Source: Aquabacterium sp.
Lineage (GTDB): Bacteria; Pseudomonadota; Gammaproteobacteria; Burkholderiales; Burkholderiaceae_C
Assembly (NCBI RefSeq): GCF_029946005.1
Contig: NZ_JAQSDR010000036.1
Coordinates: forward strand, 1-64,000
Direction of reading: 5' to 3'
DNA: 64,000 bases
This document shows positions 19,169 through 27,764 of the stretch, piece by piece. Numbering within the stretch: position 1 is the stretch's first letter; each line of letters opens with the position of its first letter. The notes under the pieces were generated by a model. That model had not been told where the DNA came from. It saw only the letters and a list, made by a program, of their open reading frames with translations, and did not search any database. The position numbers were made by a program, and so were the translations under genes.

Positions 19169-19489
19169 CAGCCGTCACGATTGAAGGGGCCCCGTAACAC
19201 CATGACCACGCTCACGCCCATCAAGACCTCACCGCCAATGCCGATATTCCATGGGTCGGATAAAGATCTCTGGAGCAGTGAGGCGAGGTATGAAGCAGCG
19301 GTTCGATCAAGTCGGTGCAGCAGGCAGCAGGGCCCAGGTGAGCGTGCGTTCGGAAAGGCTGGCCTCCTCACCGGCCACCACCAGCCACCCCGGCAGGACG
19401 GTGGCCACGCCGGCCCCCACCAGCGGCGCCTGGCTGTCCGAAGCGCTCAGACTGTGGTGCACTGACCCCCACACCACCAACTGATCCTC
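19169..19489. other. Gene-poor spacer before the GGDEF-EAL gene
   Basis: A 321-bp stretch without a supported gene. A minus-strand frame over about 19307-19450 reads like degraded protein (AGVATVLPGWLVVAGEEASL) and could be a remnant, but it has no start and only a shadow frame upstream. No terminator or repeat stands out. Confidence 0.3.
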
Positions 19490-21901
19490 ATGCTGCCCGC
19501 CTTTTTCAACCCACGCCGCCTGCAGGCCCGCATCGTTGCGGTCTACCTCGGCCTGCTGATCGCGGTGCAGGCCGTCAGCTACTGGTTCATCCAGGACAGC
19601 ATTGACCGAAATGCGCGTGCCTCCATCCACACCGAATTGCTGACCGGCGAGAAAGTGTTCCTGCGCCTGTTGAGCCAGAACGCCGACAACCTGGCCCAAG
19701 CCACGCGCGTGCTGTCGTCCGACTACGGCTTCCGCTCAGCGGTGGCCACGGGGGATCAGGAGACTCTGAAATCGGCCCTGAGCAACCACGGCGAGCGCAT
19801 CAAGGCCAGCGCCGCCGTGTTCACCGACGACCAGTTCAATGTGCGCGCCAGCACCATCGCTTCGCCCGACCACTTCGTGGCGGCCGTGCAGCGTTATGCG
19901 CGCCAATCCATGGCTGCCGGCTCCGACCAGCGCCAGGTTGAAATCATCGACGGCCAGCCCTACCAGATCGTTGCCGTGCCCGTGCGTGCGCCCGCCATCA
20001 TTGGCTGGGTGGGCATGGGCTTTCCGATTGGCGACAAGCTGCTGTCCGACATGAAAGGCCTGTCCGGCCTGGACGTGTCCCTGCTGCTGCGCAAGGCCGA
20101 TGGGGATTGGAATGTCAGCCTGGCCACACTGGCGGCCACGGACTGGCCCGCCCTGGCCACCGCCTGGGCGCGACCCACCAGCGACGGCAGCCATGGCCTG
20201 ACCTTGCAGGTGGCCAACACCGAGTACAGCGGTCACCAACTCATCCTGCCCGGCTCGCCCGGCCAGCCTCCCGTCACCGCCTTGCTCATGCGTTCGGTGG
20301 ACCAGGCCCTGGCGCCTTACATGGAGCTCAAACTGACCTTGCTGCTGCTCAGCGCCGTCGGCATCGCCGTGTTCGGCTTTGGCAGCTACGTCACGGCGCG
20401 GCGCATCACCACGCCCTTGCGCATCCTGTCCAACTCGGCACGTCGGCTGGAGCGGGGCGACTATGGCGCCGAAGTGAAAATGTCCTCGCGCGATGAGATC
20501 GGCGAGCTGGCCCAATCCTTCGAGACCATGCGCCAGGCGATCCAGACCCGCGAAGGCGAGATCCGCCGCCTGGCCTATCAGGATTCGCTGACCGACCTGC
20601 CCAACCGCGAACAGTTCCGCCACGACCTGCGCCAGGCCATCGTGCGTGCCAAGGAAGACCAGACGCCGTGCACCGTGCTGCTGCTGGACATGGACCGCTT
20701 CAAGCACGTGAACGACGTGCTGGGCCACCGCTTTGGCGACCGCCTGCTGCGCTCCGTGGCCGAACGCCTGACCAGCGAAGTGCTGGGCGAGCGCGACGTG
20801 CTGGCCCGGCTGGGCGGCGACGAGTTCGCCATCCTGCTGCAAGGCACCAGCGCGCAGCAGGCGTACCCGGTGTCGCAACGCATCCTGCGCGCCTTCGAGC
20901 GCCCCATCACCCTGGACGACCACACGGTGGACCTGAGCGCCGGTGTGGGCATCGCCAGCGCGCCTGAACATGGCGTGGAGGCCGACACCCTGCTCAGTCG
21001 CGCTGAAGTGGCCATGTACGCCGCCAAGCAGCAGCAGGCTGGCACCGTCACCTACCACCCGGGTCTGGACTCCACCAGCGAAGAGTCGCTGACCCTGCTG
21101 AGCGAGTTGCGCTACGCCGTCGACAACCACCAACTGCGCCTGTACCTGCAACCCAAGATCAGCCTGCACACTGGCCAGTGCATCGGTGCCGAAGCCCTGA
21201 TGCGCTGGGAACACCCCACGCGCGGCATCGTCCCGCCCATGCGTTTCATTCCCTTCGCCGAGCAAACCGGTTTCGTGCGCGTGCTCACCGCCTGGATCAC
21301 CGAACAGGCGGCCATCGTCAGCAAGCAGCTCAGCGATGCGGGCATGCCCATGAAGATCGCCATCAACCTGTCGACCCGCGACTTGATGGACCAAGACTTG
21401 CCCGCCAAGCTGGACAAGTTGCTCAGCCAACACGGCGTCAACCCCAGCATGCTGGTGATGGAGATCACCGAAAGCGCCATCATGGACGACCCGCAACGCG
21501 CGCTGGTCACCCTGAACAAGCTGCACGCCATGGGCTTGAAACTGTCCATCGACGACTTCGGCACCGGCTACTCATCGCTGGCCTATTTGAAGCGCCTGCC
21601 GGTGGACGAGTTGAAGATCGACAAGTCCTTCGTGATGAACATGGAAAGCGATTTGCAAGACGCCAAGATCGTGCGCTCCACCGTGGACCTGGCCCACAAC
21701 CTGGGCCTGACCGTGGTGGCCGAAGGCGTCGAGAACGCCAAGTCCTGGAAGTTGCTGGCCGGTTTGTCGTGCGATGAAGCCCAGGGCTTTTTGATCTCGC
21801 GCCCCATGCCCGCCGCCTTGTTCGCGAACTGGGCGCGCGACTGGGAGCCACCCGACACCACGCACGAGTGGCTGGGCACCGAGTTCGCCGCGATGATCTG
21901 A
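19490..21901 (+). CDS. Membrane GGDEF-EAL protein with periplasmic cache-like sensor and HAMP
   Basis: A cyclic-di-GMP metabolic enzyme of 803 residues. A first transmembrane helix (about 15-35) and a second (about 280-302) enclose a periplasmic sensing domain of roughly 240 residues. A HAMP linker (RRITTPLRILSNSARRLERG) leads into a GGDEF domain with intact RLGGDEFAIL and upstream LLLDMDRFKHVND, then an EAL domain with EALMRWEHP, NLSTRDL, IDDFGTGYSSLAYL and VAEGVEN. Both active sites look complete, so it may make or degrade c-di-GMP depending on the signal. The ligand is unknown. Its plus-strand gene ends 12 bases before a convergent thioredoxin-like gene. Confidence 0.93.
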   Translation: MLPAFFNPRRLQARIVAVYLGLLIAVQAVSYWFIQDSIDRNARASIHTELLTGEKVFLRLLSQNADNLAQATRVLSSDYGFRSAVATGDQETLKSALSNHGERIKASAAVFTDDQFNVRASTIASPDHFVAAVQRYARQSMAAGSDQRQVEIIDGQPYQIVAVPVRAPAIIGWVGMGFPIGDKLLSDMKGLSGLDVSLLLRKADGDWNVSLATLAATDWPALATAWARPTSDGSHGLTLQVANTEYSGHQLILPGSPGQPPVTALLMRSVDQALAPYMELKLTLLLLSAVGIAVFGFGSYVTARRITTPLRILSNSARRLERGDYGAEVKMSSRDEIGELAQSFETMRQAIQTREGEIRRLAYQDSLTDLPNREQFRHDLRQAIVRAKEDQTPCTVLLLDMDRFKHVNDVLGHRFGDRLLRSVAERLTSEVLGERDVLARLGGDEFAILLQGTSAQQAYPVSQRILRAFERPITLDDHTVDLSAGVGIASAPEHGVEADTLLSRAEVAMYAAKQQQAGTVTYHPGLDSTSEESLTLLSELRYAVDNHQLRLYLQPKISLHTGQCIGAEALMRWEHPTRGIVPPMRFIPFAEQTGFVRVLTAWITEQAAIVSKQLSDAGMPMKIAINLSTRDLMDQDLPAKLDKLLSQHGVNPSMLVMEITESAIMDDPQRALVTLNKLHAMGLKLSIDDFGTGYSSLAYLKRLPVDELKIDKSFVMNMESDLQDAKIVRSTVDLAHNLGLTVVAEGVENAKSWKLLAGLSCDEAQGFLISRPMPAALFANWARDWEPPDTTHEWLGTEFAAMI

Positions 21902-21913
21902 GCGCTCTTGAGC

Positions 21914-22303
21914 TCAAGCCCGTAGCGCGCGGGCCAGTGCCTCGTAAGCCCGAAGCTGGTCGGCAGGCATGCTGAGGGTCGCTGGCGAAGCGTTATTCAC
22001 CAACAACGATTCGATCAAACGCTGCGCATCGCCCAGGCGGGGCAACACCGGCCCCGCGAACAAGACCCGCCCCCGGCATGCCACCACCAGCGTGGGAAAG
22101 GTTGCCACGTCAATGTCACCCACCAGATCGGACTCGTCTTCAATGTCGATCCAGCGGTAGCTGTGGCCAGGCAATGCCAGTTGCAAAGCCTTGAAAATCG
22201 CTTCGTACTCGCCACAGGTACCACACCAGGCTGCGCACAAGCACACCACGTCCAGGTCGGTCAGGGCGGTGTTCAGCGGGGTGGGGTCAGGTGCAGGGCT
22301 CAT
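21914..22303 (-). CDS. Thioredoxin-fold protein
   Basis: A small cytoplasmic thioredoxin-like protein of about 129 residues. The active-site dithiol is present in CAAWCGTCGEYE, a WCGTC motif instead of the canonical WCGPC, preceded by LDVVCLCAAW. The cis-proline loop is seen in VATFPTLVV. The C-terminal half is helical. The WCGTC variant should alter redox potential; TlpA- or YbbN-like thiol-disulfide exchange is plausible but unproven. An alternative start at 22321 adds six residues. Its 5' end abuts a decapitated PEP-CTERM fragment, suggesting a local rearrangement. Confidence 0.8.
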   Translation of the reverse strand: MSPAPDPTPLNTALTDLDVVCLCAAWCGTCGEYEAIFKALQLALPGHSYRWIDIEDESDLVGDIDVATFPTLVVACRGRVLFAGPVLPRLGDAQRLIESLLVNNASPATLSMPADQLRAYEALARALRA

Positions 22304-22314
22304 GGCGCCAAATA

Positions 22315-22635
22315 TATACACCCCCGGTTCTTTTCGACGGCGCCAACTCGCGTGCAGAGGTCTTTGCCAACAACGTCAAGTACGCAGGCGGCCATCTTTC
22401 CGGCAATTGGTACAACGGCACGGCGTTCTCATTCTGGGCAATCCCTCAGCAGGGCTTGGATCCAACTTCGGCCATGCCCTCCAACATCGTGATCACGCCG
22501 GTCCCGGAACCTGCTCAACTGCTGCTCCTGTCCTTGGGCATGTCGTTGATCTATCTGCGGGCTCGCCAAACTGACAGGCCCAGCAAGCCCACCCCGAACA
22601 ACACCAGGCTCGATGGTTCCGGCACGGGTGCATAA
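22315..22635 (+). pseudogene. Truncated PEP-CTERM protein gene (C-terminal fragment)
   Basis: A plus-strand fragment of about 100 codons begins abruptly next to the thioredoxin gene start. It reads FDGANSRAEVFANNVKYAGG and then SGNWYNGTAFSFWAIPQQG, a typical extracellular beta-rich tail, and ends with a PEP-CTERM tag: ITPVPEPAQLLLLSLGMSLI followed by YLRARQ. There is no signal peptide or start, so the 5' part has been lost. After the tag the frame runs on for about 23 extra residues that overlap the convergent PEP-CTERM gene. It is probably non-functional. Confidence 0.65.
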
Positions 22636-23414
22636 CTGGCGCCACTGTCGGCCAGGAAGCTTGCACCAGGGGTGAGGACGGTGAGGCCAACCCGCGCCGT
22701 GTGGCCACCGTCGGTGGTCATGTTGCTGGGCTGCAAGATGCCCGCCTGGGCTGGCGGCGACATGGCGTGGGCCACGCCATTGAGCGAGTATCGAAGCGTG
22801 ATCGTGCTGCCCGCGGCCGCTCGAAAGGTCCGCTGGGCACTCAGTACCTCGCTGCGGCCCGGCGGCGGCGGGGTGCCGAAGTAAGTGGCAGCATTCAAGC
22901 CCGACGAATACGACTGCCCGGCCAGCGGCAGGTAGTTGGAGCCGCCGATTTCGGCCTCCAGCCAGCCCCGCGATCGACTGGTGCCGGCAAAACTGCCGTG
23001 CAGGTTCAGCGATAGCTTGAACTCGACCCACTCCACGCCAGGCGGCGCGGTGAAGGTGACCTTGTCTTCGGCGTAGGCCATGGCCGCGGCAATCGAATCC
23101 CAGCCTTCGTAACCCCCGTAGTTGTCACTGCCCCGGGTTGAGGCGAAGGCAAAAACGTGCAGCGCACCGAAATCCGCCGCCACCGCATAGCTGGCTTGGC
23201 CCCAGTAGGCATCCGCGCGCTGCGCGGCGGTGCTGGGTCCGTCCTGATAAGGCCGGTAGTCGCTCACATTGATGTAATCAACGCCGAAACCGGCTGAGGC
23301 CGAGGCCTGGATGGAGGTCTGCGCGGCCACCGCTGCGCCACTGCACAGCGCCAGCACCACGGCGCCGATGACGGCTTTGACATGGTCAAACAAGGGGTCT
23401 GTCGAGCGTTTCAT
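22551..23414 (-). CDS. PEP-CTERM sorting domain-containing protein
   Basis: An exported surface protein of 287 residues. The signal peptide is VKAVIGAVVLALCSGAAVAA with cleavage near AVAA-QTS. The mature part is rich in Ser, Gly and Tyr with beta-strand character. The C-terminus is a full PEP-CTERM tag: APVPEPSSLVLFGVGLLGLS and the basic WRARR end. The tag directs recognition by exosortase and anchoring or release in exopolysaccharide-producing bacteria. No exosortase or glycosyltransferase gene is in the window. The function of the mature domain is not recognised. Its 3' end overlaps tail to tail with the truncated PEP-CTERM fragment. Confidence 0.8.
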   Translation of the reverse strand: MKRSTDPLFDHVKAVIGAVVLALCSGAAVAAQTSIQASASAGFGVDYINVSDYRPYQDGPSTAAQRADAYWGQASYAVAADFGALHVFAFASTRGSDNYGGYEGWDSIAAAMAYAEDKVTFTAPPGVEWVEFKLSLNLHGSFAGTSRSRGWLEAEIGGSNYLPLAGQSYSSGLNAATYFGTPPPPGRSEVLSAQRTFRAAAGSTITLRYSLNGVAHAMSPPAQAGILQPSNMTTDGGHTARVGLTVLTPGASFLADSGASYAPVPEPSSLVLFGVGLLGLSVWRARR

Positions 23415-23485
23415 GGGCGGATCCTCTGAGTCTGGTTAGCAACAATCCAGATGATTTTGCGGGGCCCCATCGGTCAGCGCCATCC

Positions 23486-24424
23486 CTATAAATGCAGTCC
23501 CTCTTGGCTCGGTGAATAAACCGAAGCCGGCCACTGCGCCATGTGCCCCCGCAAAGCCTCCAGCGCCAAACGCACCTTGGCAGGCTGCGCACCACGCTGC
23601 GGCGTCAAGGCGTAGATCGGCAAAGGCGGCAACGACCAACCCGGCAGCACGGGCACCACGCGGCCTTCGCGCAGGGTGTCCACCGTGTCGTGCGCAGCCA
23701 GCACGGCCACGCCCATGCCCGCCTCGCACATGTGCTGCACCCACGATTGGCTGTTGCTGCTCAGGCGACCGCGCCAGGCGGGCTTGACAGCCACGGCCAG
23801 GCCCGAAGGGTCCAACAGGTTCAGGTGCGGCGCCACCCGGCCGGTGTTGAGCAGCACGGCATCGTGTTGGGCCAGGTCGTCGGGGTGGACCGGGATGCCG
23901 TGGCGCGTGAGGTAGCCCGGCGCCGCGCACAGCTGCATGCGCAGGTGGCCCAATGGCTGCGCCACCCAGTTGGAATCGGGCAGGCGGCCAAAGCGCAGGG
24001 CCAGGTCCACACGCTCGGCCACCAGGTCGGTGTACGCATCGTCGGCCAGCAGGTGCAGGCACAGTTGGGGATGGTGGTGGAGCAAAGGCTGCAAGGCCTG
24101 GCCCAGCACCCGCGCAAAGCCGGCCGGTGCGGTCATGCGCAACTCGCCAACAGGCGCGTCGCGCATCTCCAGCAAGGTCTGGCCGGCGCGGCGGGCAGCG
24201 GCCACCATGTCGGCGCAACCTTCGTGAAAACGCTGGCCAGCGGTGGTCAGGGCCAGCTGCCGGGTCGAGCGCACCAGCAGGGTCACGCCCACTTCCTGCT
24301 CCAGCGCTCGGACCTGCTGGCTGACCGCCGAGGTGGTGGTGCCCAGCGCGCGAGCAGCACCGCCAAAAGAGCCTTGCTCCACCACGGCGGCGAAGGTGGC
24401 CATGCGCTTGAGTTGGTCGATCAC
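23486..24424 (-). CDS. LysR-family transcriptional regulator
   Basis: A 312-residue LysR regulator. The N-terminal winged HTH is clear (MIDQLKRMATFAAVVEQGSF, GTTTSAVSQQVRALEQEVG), with the effector-binding domain following (GELRMTAPAGFARVLG, DLVAERVDLALRFGRLPDSN, LNTGRVAPHLNLL). It is divergent from an NAD(P)-binding oxidoreductase, a common LysR arrangement in which the regulator activates its neighbour and represses itself. The effector is unknown. The final 20 or so residues (ALRGHMAQWPASVYSPSQEG) are not notable. Confidence 0.9.
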   Translation of the reverse strand: MIDQLKRMATFAAVVEQGSFGGAARALGTTTSAVSQQVRALEQEVGVTLLVRSTRQLALTTAGQRFHEGCADMVAAARRAGQTLLEMRDAPVGELRMTAPAGFARVLGQALQPLLHHHPQLCLHLLADDAYTDLVAERVDLALRFGRLPDSNWVAQPLGHLRMQLCAAPGYLTRHGIPVHPDDLAQHDAVLLNTGRVAPHLNLLDPSGLAVAVKPAWRGRLSSNSQSWVQHMCEAGMGVAVLAAHDTVDTLREGRVVPVLPGWSLPPLPIYALTPQRGAQPAKVRLALEALRGHMAQWPASVYSPSQEGLHL

Positions 24425-24436
24425 GTTTGTGCAGTT

Positions 24437-24452
24437 TTTCTAAACATTGAAA
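24437..24452. promoter_or_regulatory. Candidate LysR-type binding site
   Basis: TTTC-TAAACATT-GAAA is an inverted repeat that contains the LysR T-N11-A pattern (T at 24438, A at 24450). It lies in the 103-bp divergent spacer between the LysR gene and the oxidoreductase. Binding by the adjacent regulator is inferred from position. Confidence 0.4.
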
Positions 24453-24527
24453 GCCCATTCTGAGGACTTCCGCCCGAATTGTGAAGCTCATATGGTTGAG
24501 TCATTGCAACGCACTGGAGAGATCACC

Positions 24528-25172
24528 ATGAAGATCGCATTGATTGGCGCCACGGGGTTTGTTGGATCGGCCGTGCTTGCGGAATTGCTCCGCCGCGACC
24601 ACCAGGTCACCGTGCTGGCCCGCCATCCTGGCAAGCTCGCTCCCGCCGTCGGCCTCACCGTGGTCCAGGCCGACGCCCAGAACGCCGATGAGGTGGCCCA
24701 CGCGGTCAAAGGCCATGACGCCGTGGTCAGCGCCTACAACCCGGGGTGGGCCGTGCCCGACCTGCACGACCAGTTCCTGCGCGGCGCGCGCGCCATCGTG
24801 TCGGGCGTCAAGGCCGCCGGGGTCCAGCGGCTGCTGGTGGTCGGTGGCGCAGGCAGCTTGTTCGTGGCGCCCGGCGTTCAGCTGGTGGACACGCCCGAGT
24901 TCCCGGCCGAGTGGAAGCAAGGCGCCCTGGCCGCGCGCCAGGCCCTGACCGACCTGCAGGCCGAGTCATCGCTGGACTGGACCTTCGTGTCGCCGCCCCT
25001 CATCCTGGAACCTGGAGACCGCACCGGCCACTACCGCCTGGGCCGCGACGAGCCCCTGCAGGCTGCCGCGGGCGGGTCGGCCCGCATCTCTACCACCGAC
25101 CTGGCCGTGGCCATCGTGGACGAGCTGGAAAAAGCCCGGCATGTGCGGCAACGTTTCACGGTTGCCCATTGA
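24528..25172 (+). CDS. NAD(P)-binding oxidoreductase (YwnB/NmrA-like)
   Basis: An atypical short-chain reductase-like protein of about 214 residues. The dinucleotide motif is MKIALIGATGFVGSAVLAEL at the very start, followed by VTVLARHPGKL and a VVSAYNPGWAVPDLHD segment. There is no obvious YxxxK catalytic pair, as in the NmrA-like/YwnB subgroup, which often sense or bind NAD(P) rather than catalyse redox turnover. Start 24528 is preferred over upstream options because the glycine motif should lie at the N-terminus and GGAGAG lies at suitable spacing. It is divergent from the LysR gene and probably controlled by it. Confidence 0.85.
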   Translation: MKIALIGATGFVGSAVLAELLRRDHQVTVLARHPGKLAPAVGLTVVQADAQNADEVAHAVKGHDAVVSAYNPGWAVPDLHDQFLRGARAIVSGVKAAGVQRLLVVGGAGSLFVAPGVQLVDTPEFPAEWKQGALAARQALTDLQAESSLDWTFVSPPLILEPGDRTGHYRLGRDEPLQAAAGGSARISTTDLAVAIVDELEKARHVRQRFTVAH

Positions 25173-25295
25173 TCCCGAGCTGTCAAATCCGACAGACCCT
25201 CAAGTCAGTTCCACCTCGGGCCGATATGAGTGGGGCCAAGGTGTCGTTGCGAATGGTGCATTGCTCGACACGATGGCCTCCACTTGAGGGACCTC

Positions 25296-27764
25296 ATGCC
25301 ACAGCACCTGCCCACCGTCACCGCGAAGACCAGCCTTGATGCCCAGTCCCATTGGGACAGGGCGCAGTCCATGGCCCAGATCGGCTCGCTGGAGTTCGAC
25401 TTCGTGGGCCAGACTTCGTTTGTGTCGCCACGTTTGTGCGAGATGCTGGGCCAGCCCATCGGCTGGGCACCCTCTGCCCTGGAGCTGCTGCGCCTGCACC
25501 CCCAGCATGAGCAAGACAACATCCAGCAACTGTGGCGCGGGGCCTTCACGCATCGGCGCACCCACATTCAATACCAATGCTCGGTGATCCATGGCGGACA
25601 AACCCGCCACCTGCACTACCAAGGCGAGATCAGCTACTCGGAAGACGGCGAACCCACGACCCTGTTTGCCGTGGTGCAAGACCTGACCCAACACAAGCAG
25701 TCCGAGACCCTGCTGCAAGCGGGCAGCAACCTCAAGGCCCTGGAAGACGCCACGCCCGACACCATCGCCCACTTTGACCTGGAATGCCGCCGCACCTACG
25801 TGAACCCGGCCATGCTGCGCCTGAGCGGCGTGCCCGCCGAGGCCTTCCTGGGGCGCCGCCCCACCGACGACTCCGACAGCGAGCAAGCACGCGGTCTGGA
25901 AGCCGAGCTGCGCACCTGCATGAGCGAAGGCACCCGCCGCCGCTATCTCTACACCTACTACTACTTCAATGAACGCGGCATGATCCGCGGCATCGCCGAC
26001 CTGGCCATCGTGCCCACGCGCAATGAGCAAGGCGAGGTGATCGGGGCCTTCACCATTGGCCGCGACATCTCCGCGCTCAAGGAAGCGCAAGGCCAGCTGG
26101 AAGACGCACAACGCATGGCACGCATTGGCCACTGGAGCCTGGACCTGGTGCTCAAGCAAGCCCAGATCAGCAGCGTGGGCCGCGACCTGCTGGGCCTGCC
26201 GCAAGACCGGGACCTGAGCTTCAACGACCTGCTGGACTACTTTCCCGCCGGACAGGTCAGCAGCAACGTCGAGGCCTACCGCAACGCCGTGGAACAGCAG
26301 CGCACCGAGTTCCGCCACGACCACAGCCTGACCGGGGCCAACGGCTCGCTCAATGAACTGCACAGCTGGGTGCGCATCGAGTACACGGACAAGGGCCGGC
26401 CCGTCCGCGTGATGGGCGTGACCCAGGACCTGACGGCCTTGAAGACGCTGGAGCGCCAGACCCACCAACTGGCCTACTACGACGCCCTGACGCACCTGCC
26501 CAACCGCGCCATGCTGCGCAATGCGCTGCAGCAGGCCATCTCCGACTCCACGCGTCACCAGCTCACCTTCGGCCTGGTGATCCTGGGCATCGACCACTTC
26601 CAGAAGGTCAACGACTCGCTGGGCCAGCCCACGGGCGATGCCCTGCTCAAGGCCATTGCCAACCGCTTGAGCCAGCACCTGCGCGGCTACGACACGGTGG
26701 CGCGCATTGGCGGCGACGAATTTGCCATCGTGGTGCCCAAGATCCGCCAGGCGCTGGACGTGGGCGTGACCCTGAGCCACCTCAAAAATGCCTTCCGCGC
26801 GCCCATCCACCTGGGCGACACCGAGATCATGGTCACGGCCAGCGCGGGCATCTCTGTCTTCCCCTTTGACGGGGTGGCGGCCACCGAGCTGATCGCCCAT
26901 GCCGATGCGGCCATGCACCACGCCAAGCGTTGCGGCCGCGACAACTTCCAGTACTACTCGCCCGAGCTGACCAGCAGCGCACGTGAACGCCTGAAGATTG
27001 AAAGCGACCTGCGCAAGGCCGTGGTGCGCTCAGAGCTGGAGCTGTTCTACCAACCCAAGGTGGATCTGTTGACCGGTGAAATGGTGGGCGCCGAAGCCCT
27101 CATGCGCTGGCGCCACCCCACGCGCGGCCTGGTGCCCCCCGACCAGTTCATCAGCATCGCGGAAGACACAGGCCTGATCCTGGGCATGGGCGAGTGGGCC
27201 TTGCACACGGCCTTCGCGGCCACCCAGAAATGGAATGAGCACGCCGCCAAGCCCCTGAAGATCGCGGTGAACCTGTCGCCCAAGCAGTTCTACAACAACG
27301 ACCTGGTGGCCACGGTGTACGCGGCCATGGAGGCCACTGGCTGCAAGCCCGAATGGATCGAGCTGGAGATCACCGAGAGCCTGTTGCTCAACGACCCCAC
27401 CGACATCCGCGCCACCTTGCAGCGCCTGCACCAGATGGGCATCAGCATCGCCATCGACGACTTTGGCACCGGCTATTCATCGCTGAGCTACCTGGCGCGC
27501 TTTCCGGTCAACGTGCTCAAGATCGACCGATCCTTCATCCGCGACCTGACGAGCAATCGCGACAGTGCCGCCCTGGTGCAGGCCATCATCAGCCTGGCCC
27601 GTGGCTTGCGCATGACCCTGGTGGCCGAAGGCGTGGAGACCGGCGCCCAGCGCGACGAACTCAAGGCCCTGGGCTGCGAGCTGGCGCAGGGCTACCTGTA
27701 CAGCAAGCCCGTGCCGGTGGACGACTTCACCGCCCTGATGGCGAACTGGAAGCTGGCGGGTTGA
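25296..27764 (+). CDS. PAS-GGDEF-EAL protein
   Basis: A cytoplasmic c-di-GMP enzyme of about 822 residues without transmembrane segments. Three PAS-like sensor units are suggested: one around QMAQIGSLEFDF, one at LEDATPDTIAHFDLECRRTY, one at MARIGHWSLDLVLKQAQISS. Then come a GGDEF domain with intact ARIGGDEFAIV and an EAL domain with EALMRWRHPTRG, IDDFGTGYSSLSYL and VAEGVETGAQ. Both active sites look complete. The start at 25296 has GAGGG upstream; the frame is open earlier but that stretch lacks family features. The last 38 bases overlap the convergent DUF349 gene. The sensed ligand is not readable from the sequence. Confidence 0.92.
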   Translation: MPQHLPTVTAKTSLDAQSHWDRAQSMAQIGSLEFDFVGQTSFVSPRLCEMLGQPIGWAPSALELLRLHPQHEQDNIQQLWRGAFTHRRTHIQYQCSVIHGGQTRHLHYQGEISYSEDGEPTTLFAVVQDLTQHKQSETLLQAGSNLKALEDATPDTIAHFDLECRRTYVNPAMLRLSGVPAEAFLGRRPTDDSDSEQARGLEAELRTCMSEGTRRRYLYTYYYFNERGMIRGIADLAIVPTRNEQGEVIGAFTIGRDISALKEAQGQLEDAQRMARIGHWSLDLVLKQAQISSVGRDLLGLPQDRDLSFNDLLDYFPAGQVSSNVEAYRNAVEQQRTEFRHDHSLTGANGSLNELHSWVRIEYTDKGRPVRVMGVTQDLTALKTLERQTHQLAYYDALTHLPNRAMLRNALQQAISDSTRHQLTFGLVILGIDHFQKVNDSLGQPTGDALLKAIANRLSQHLRGYDTVARIGGDEFAIVVPKIRQALDVGVTLSHLKNAFRAPIHLGDTEIMVTASAGISVFPFDGVAATELIAHADAAMHHAKRCGRDNFQYYSPELTSSARERLKIESDLRKAVVRSELELFYQPKVDLLTGEMVGAEALMRWRHPTRGLVPPDQFISIAEDTGLILGMGEWALHTAFAATQKWNEHAAKPLKIAVNLSPKQFYNNDLVATVYAAMEATGCKPEWIELEITESLLLNDPTDIRATLQRLHQMGISIAIDDFGTGYSSLSYLARFPVNVLKIDRSFIRDLTSNRDSAALVQAIISLARGLRMTLVAEGVETGAQRDELKALGCELAQGYLYSKPVPVDDFTALMANWKLAG

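Noticed and set aside
19736-21526. A long minus-strand frame opposite the first GGDEF-EAL gene
   Set aside because: Shadow frame with His/Gln-rich translation and no recognisable motif.
23415-23485. A sigma-54-like TGG/TTGCTA pattern before the minus-strand PEP-CTERM gene
   Set aside because: The spacing between the GG and GC elements is 6 rather than 10 bases.
25200-26921. A 573-codon minus-strand frame opposite the PAS-GGDEF-EAL gene
   Set aside because: Shadow frame; the plus strand carries intact GGDEF and EAL motifs.
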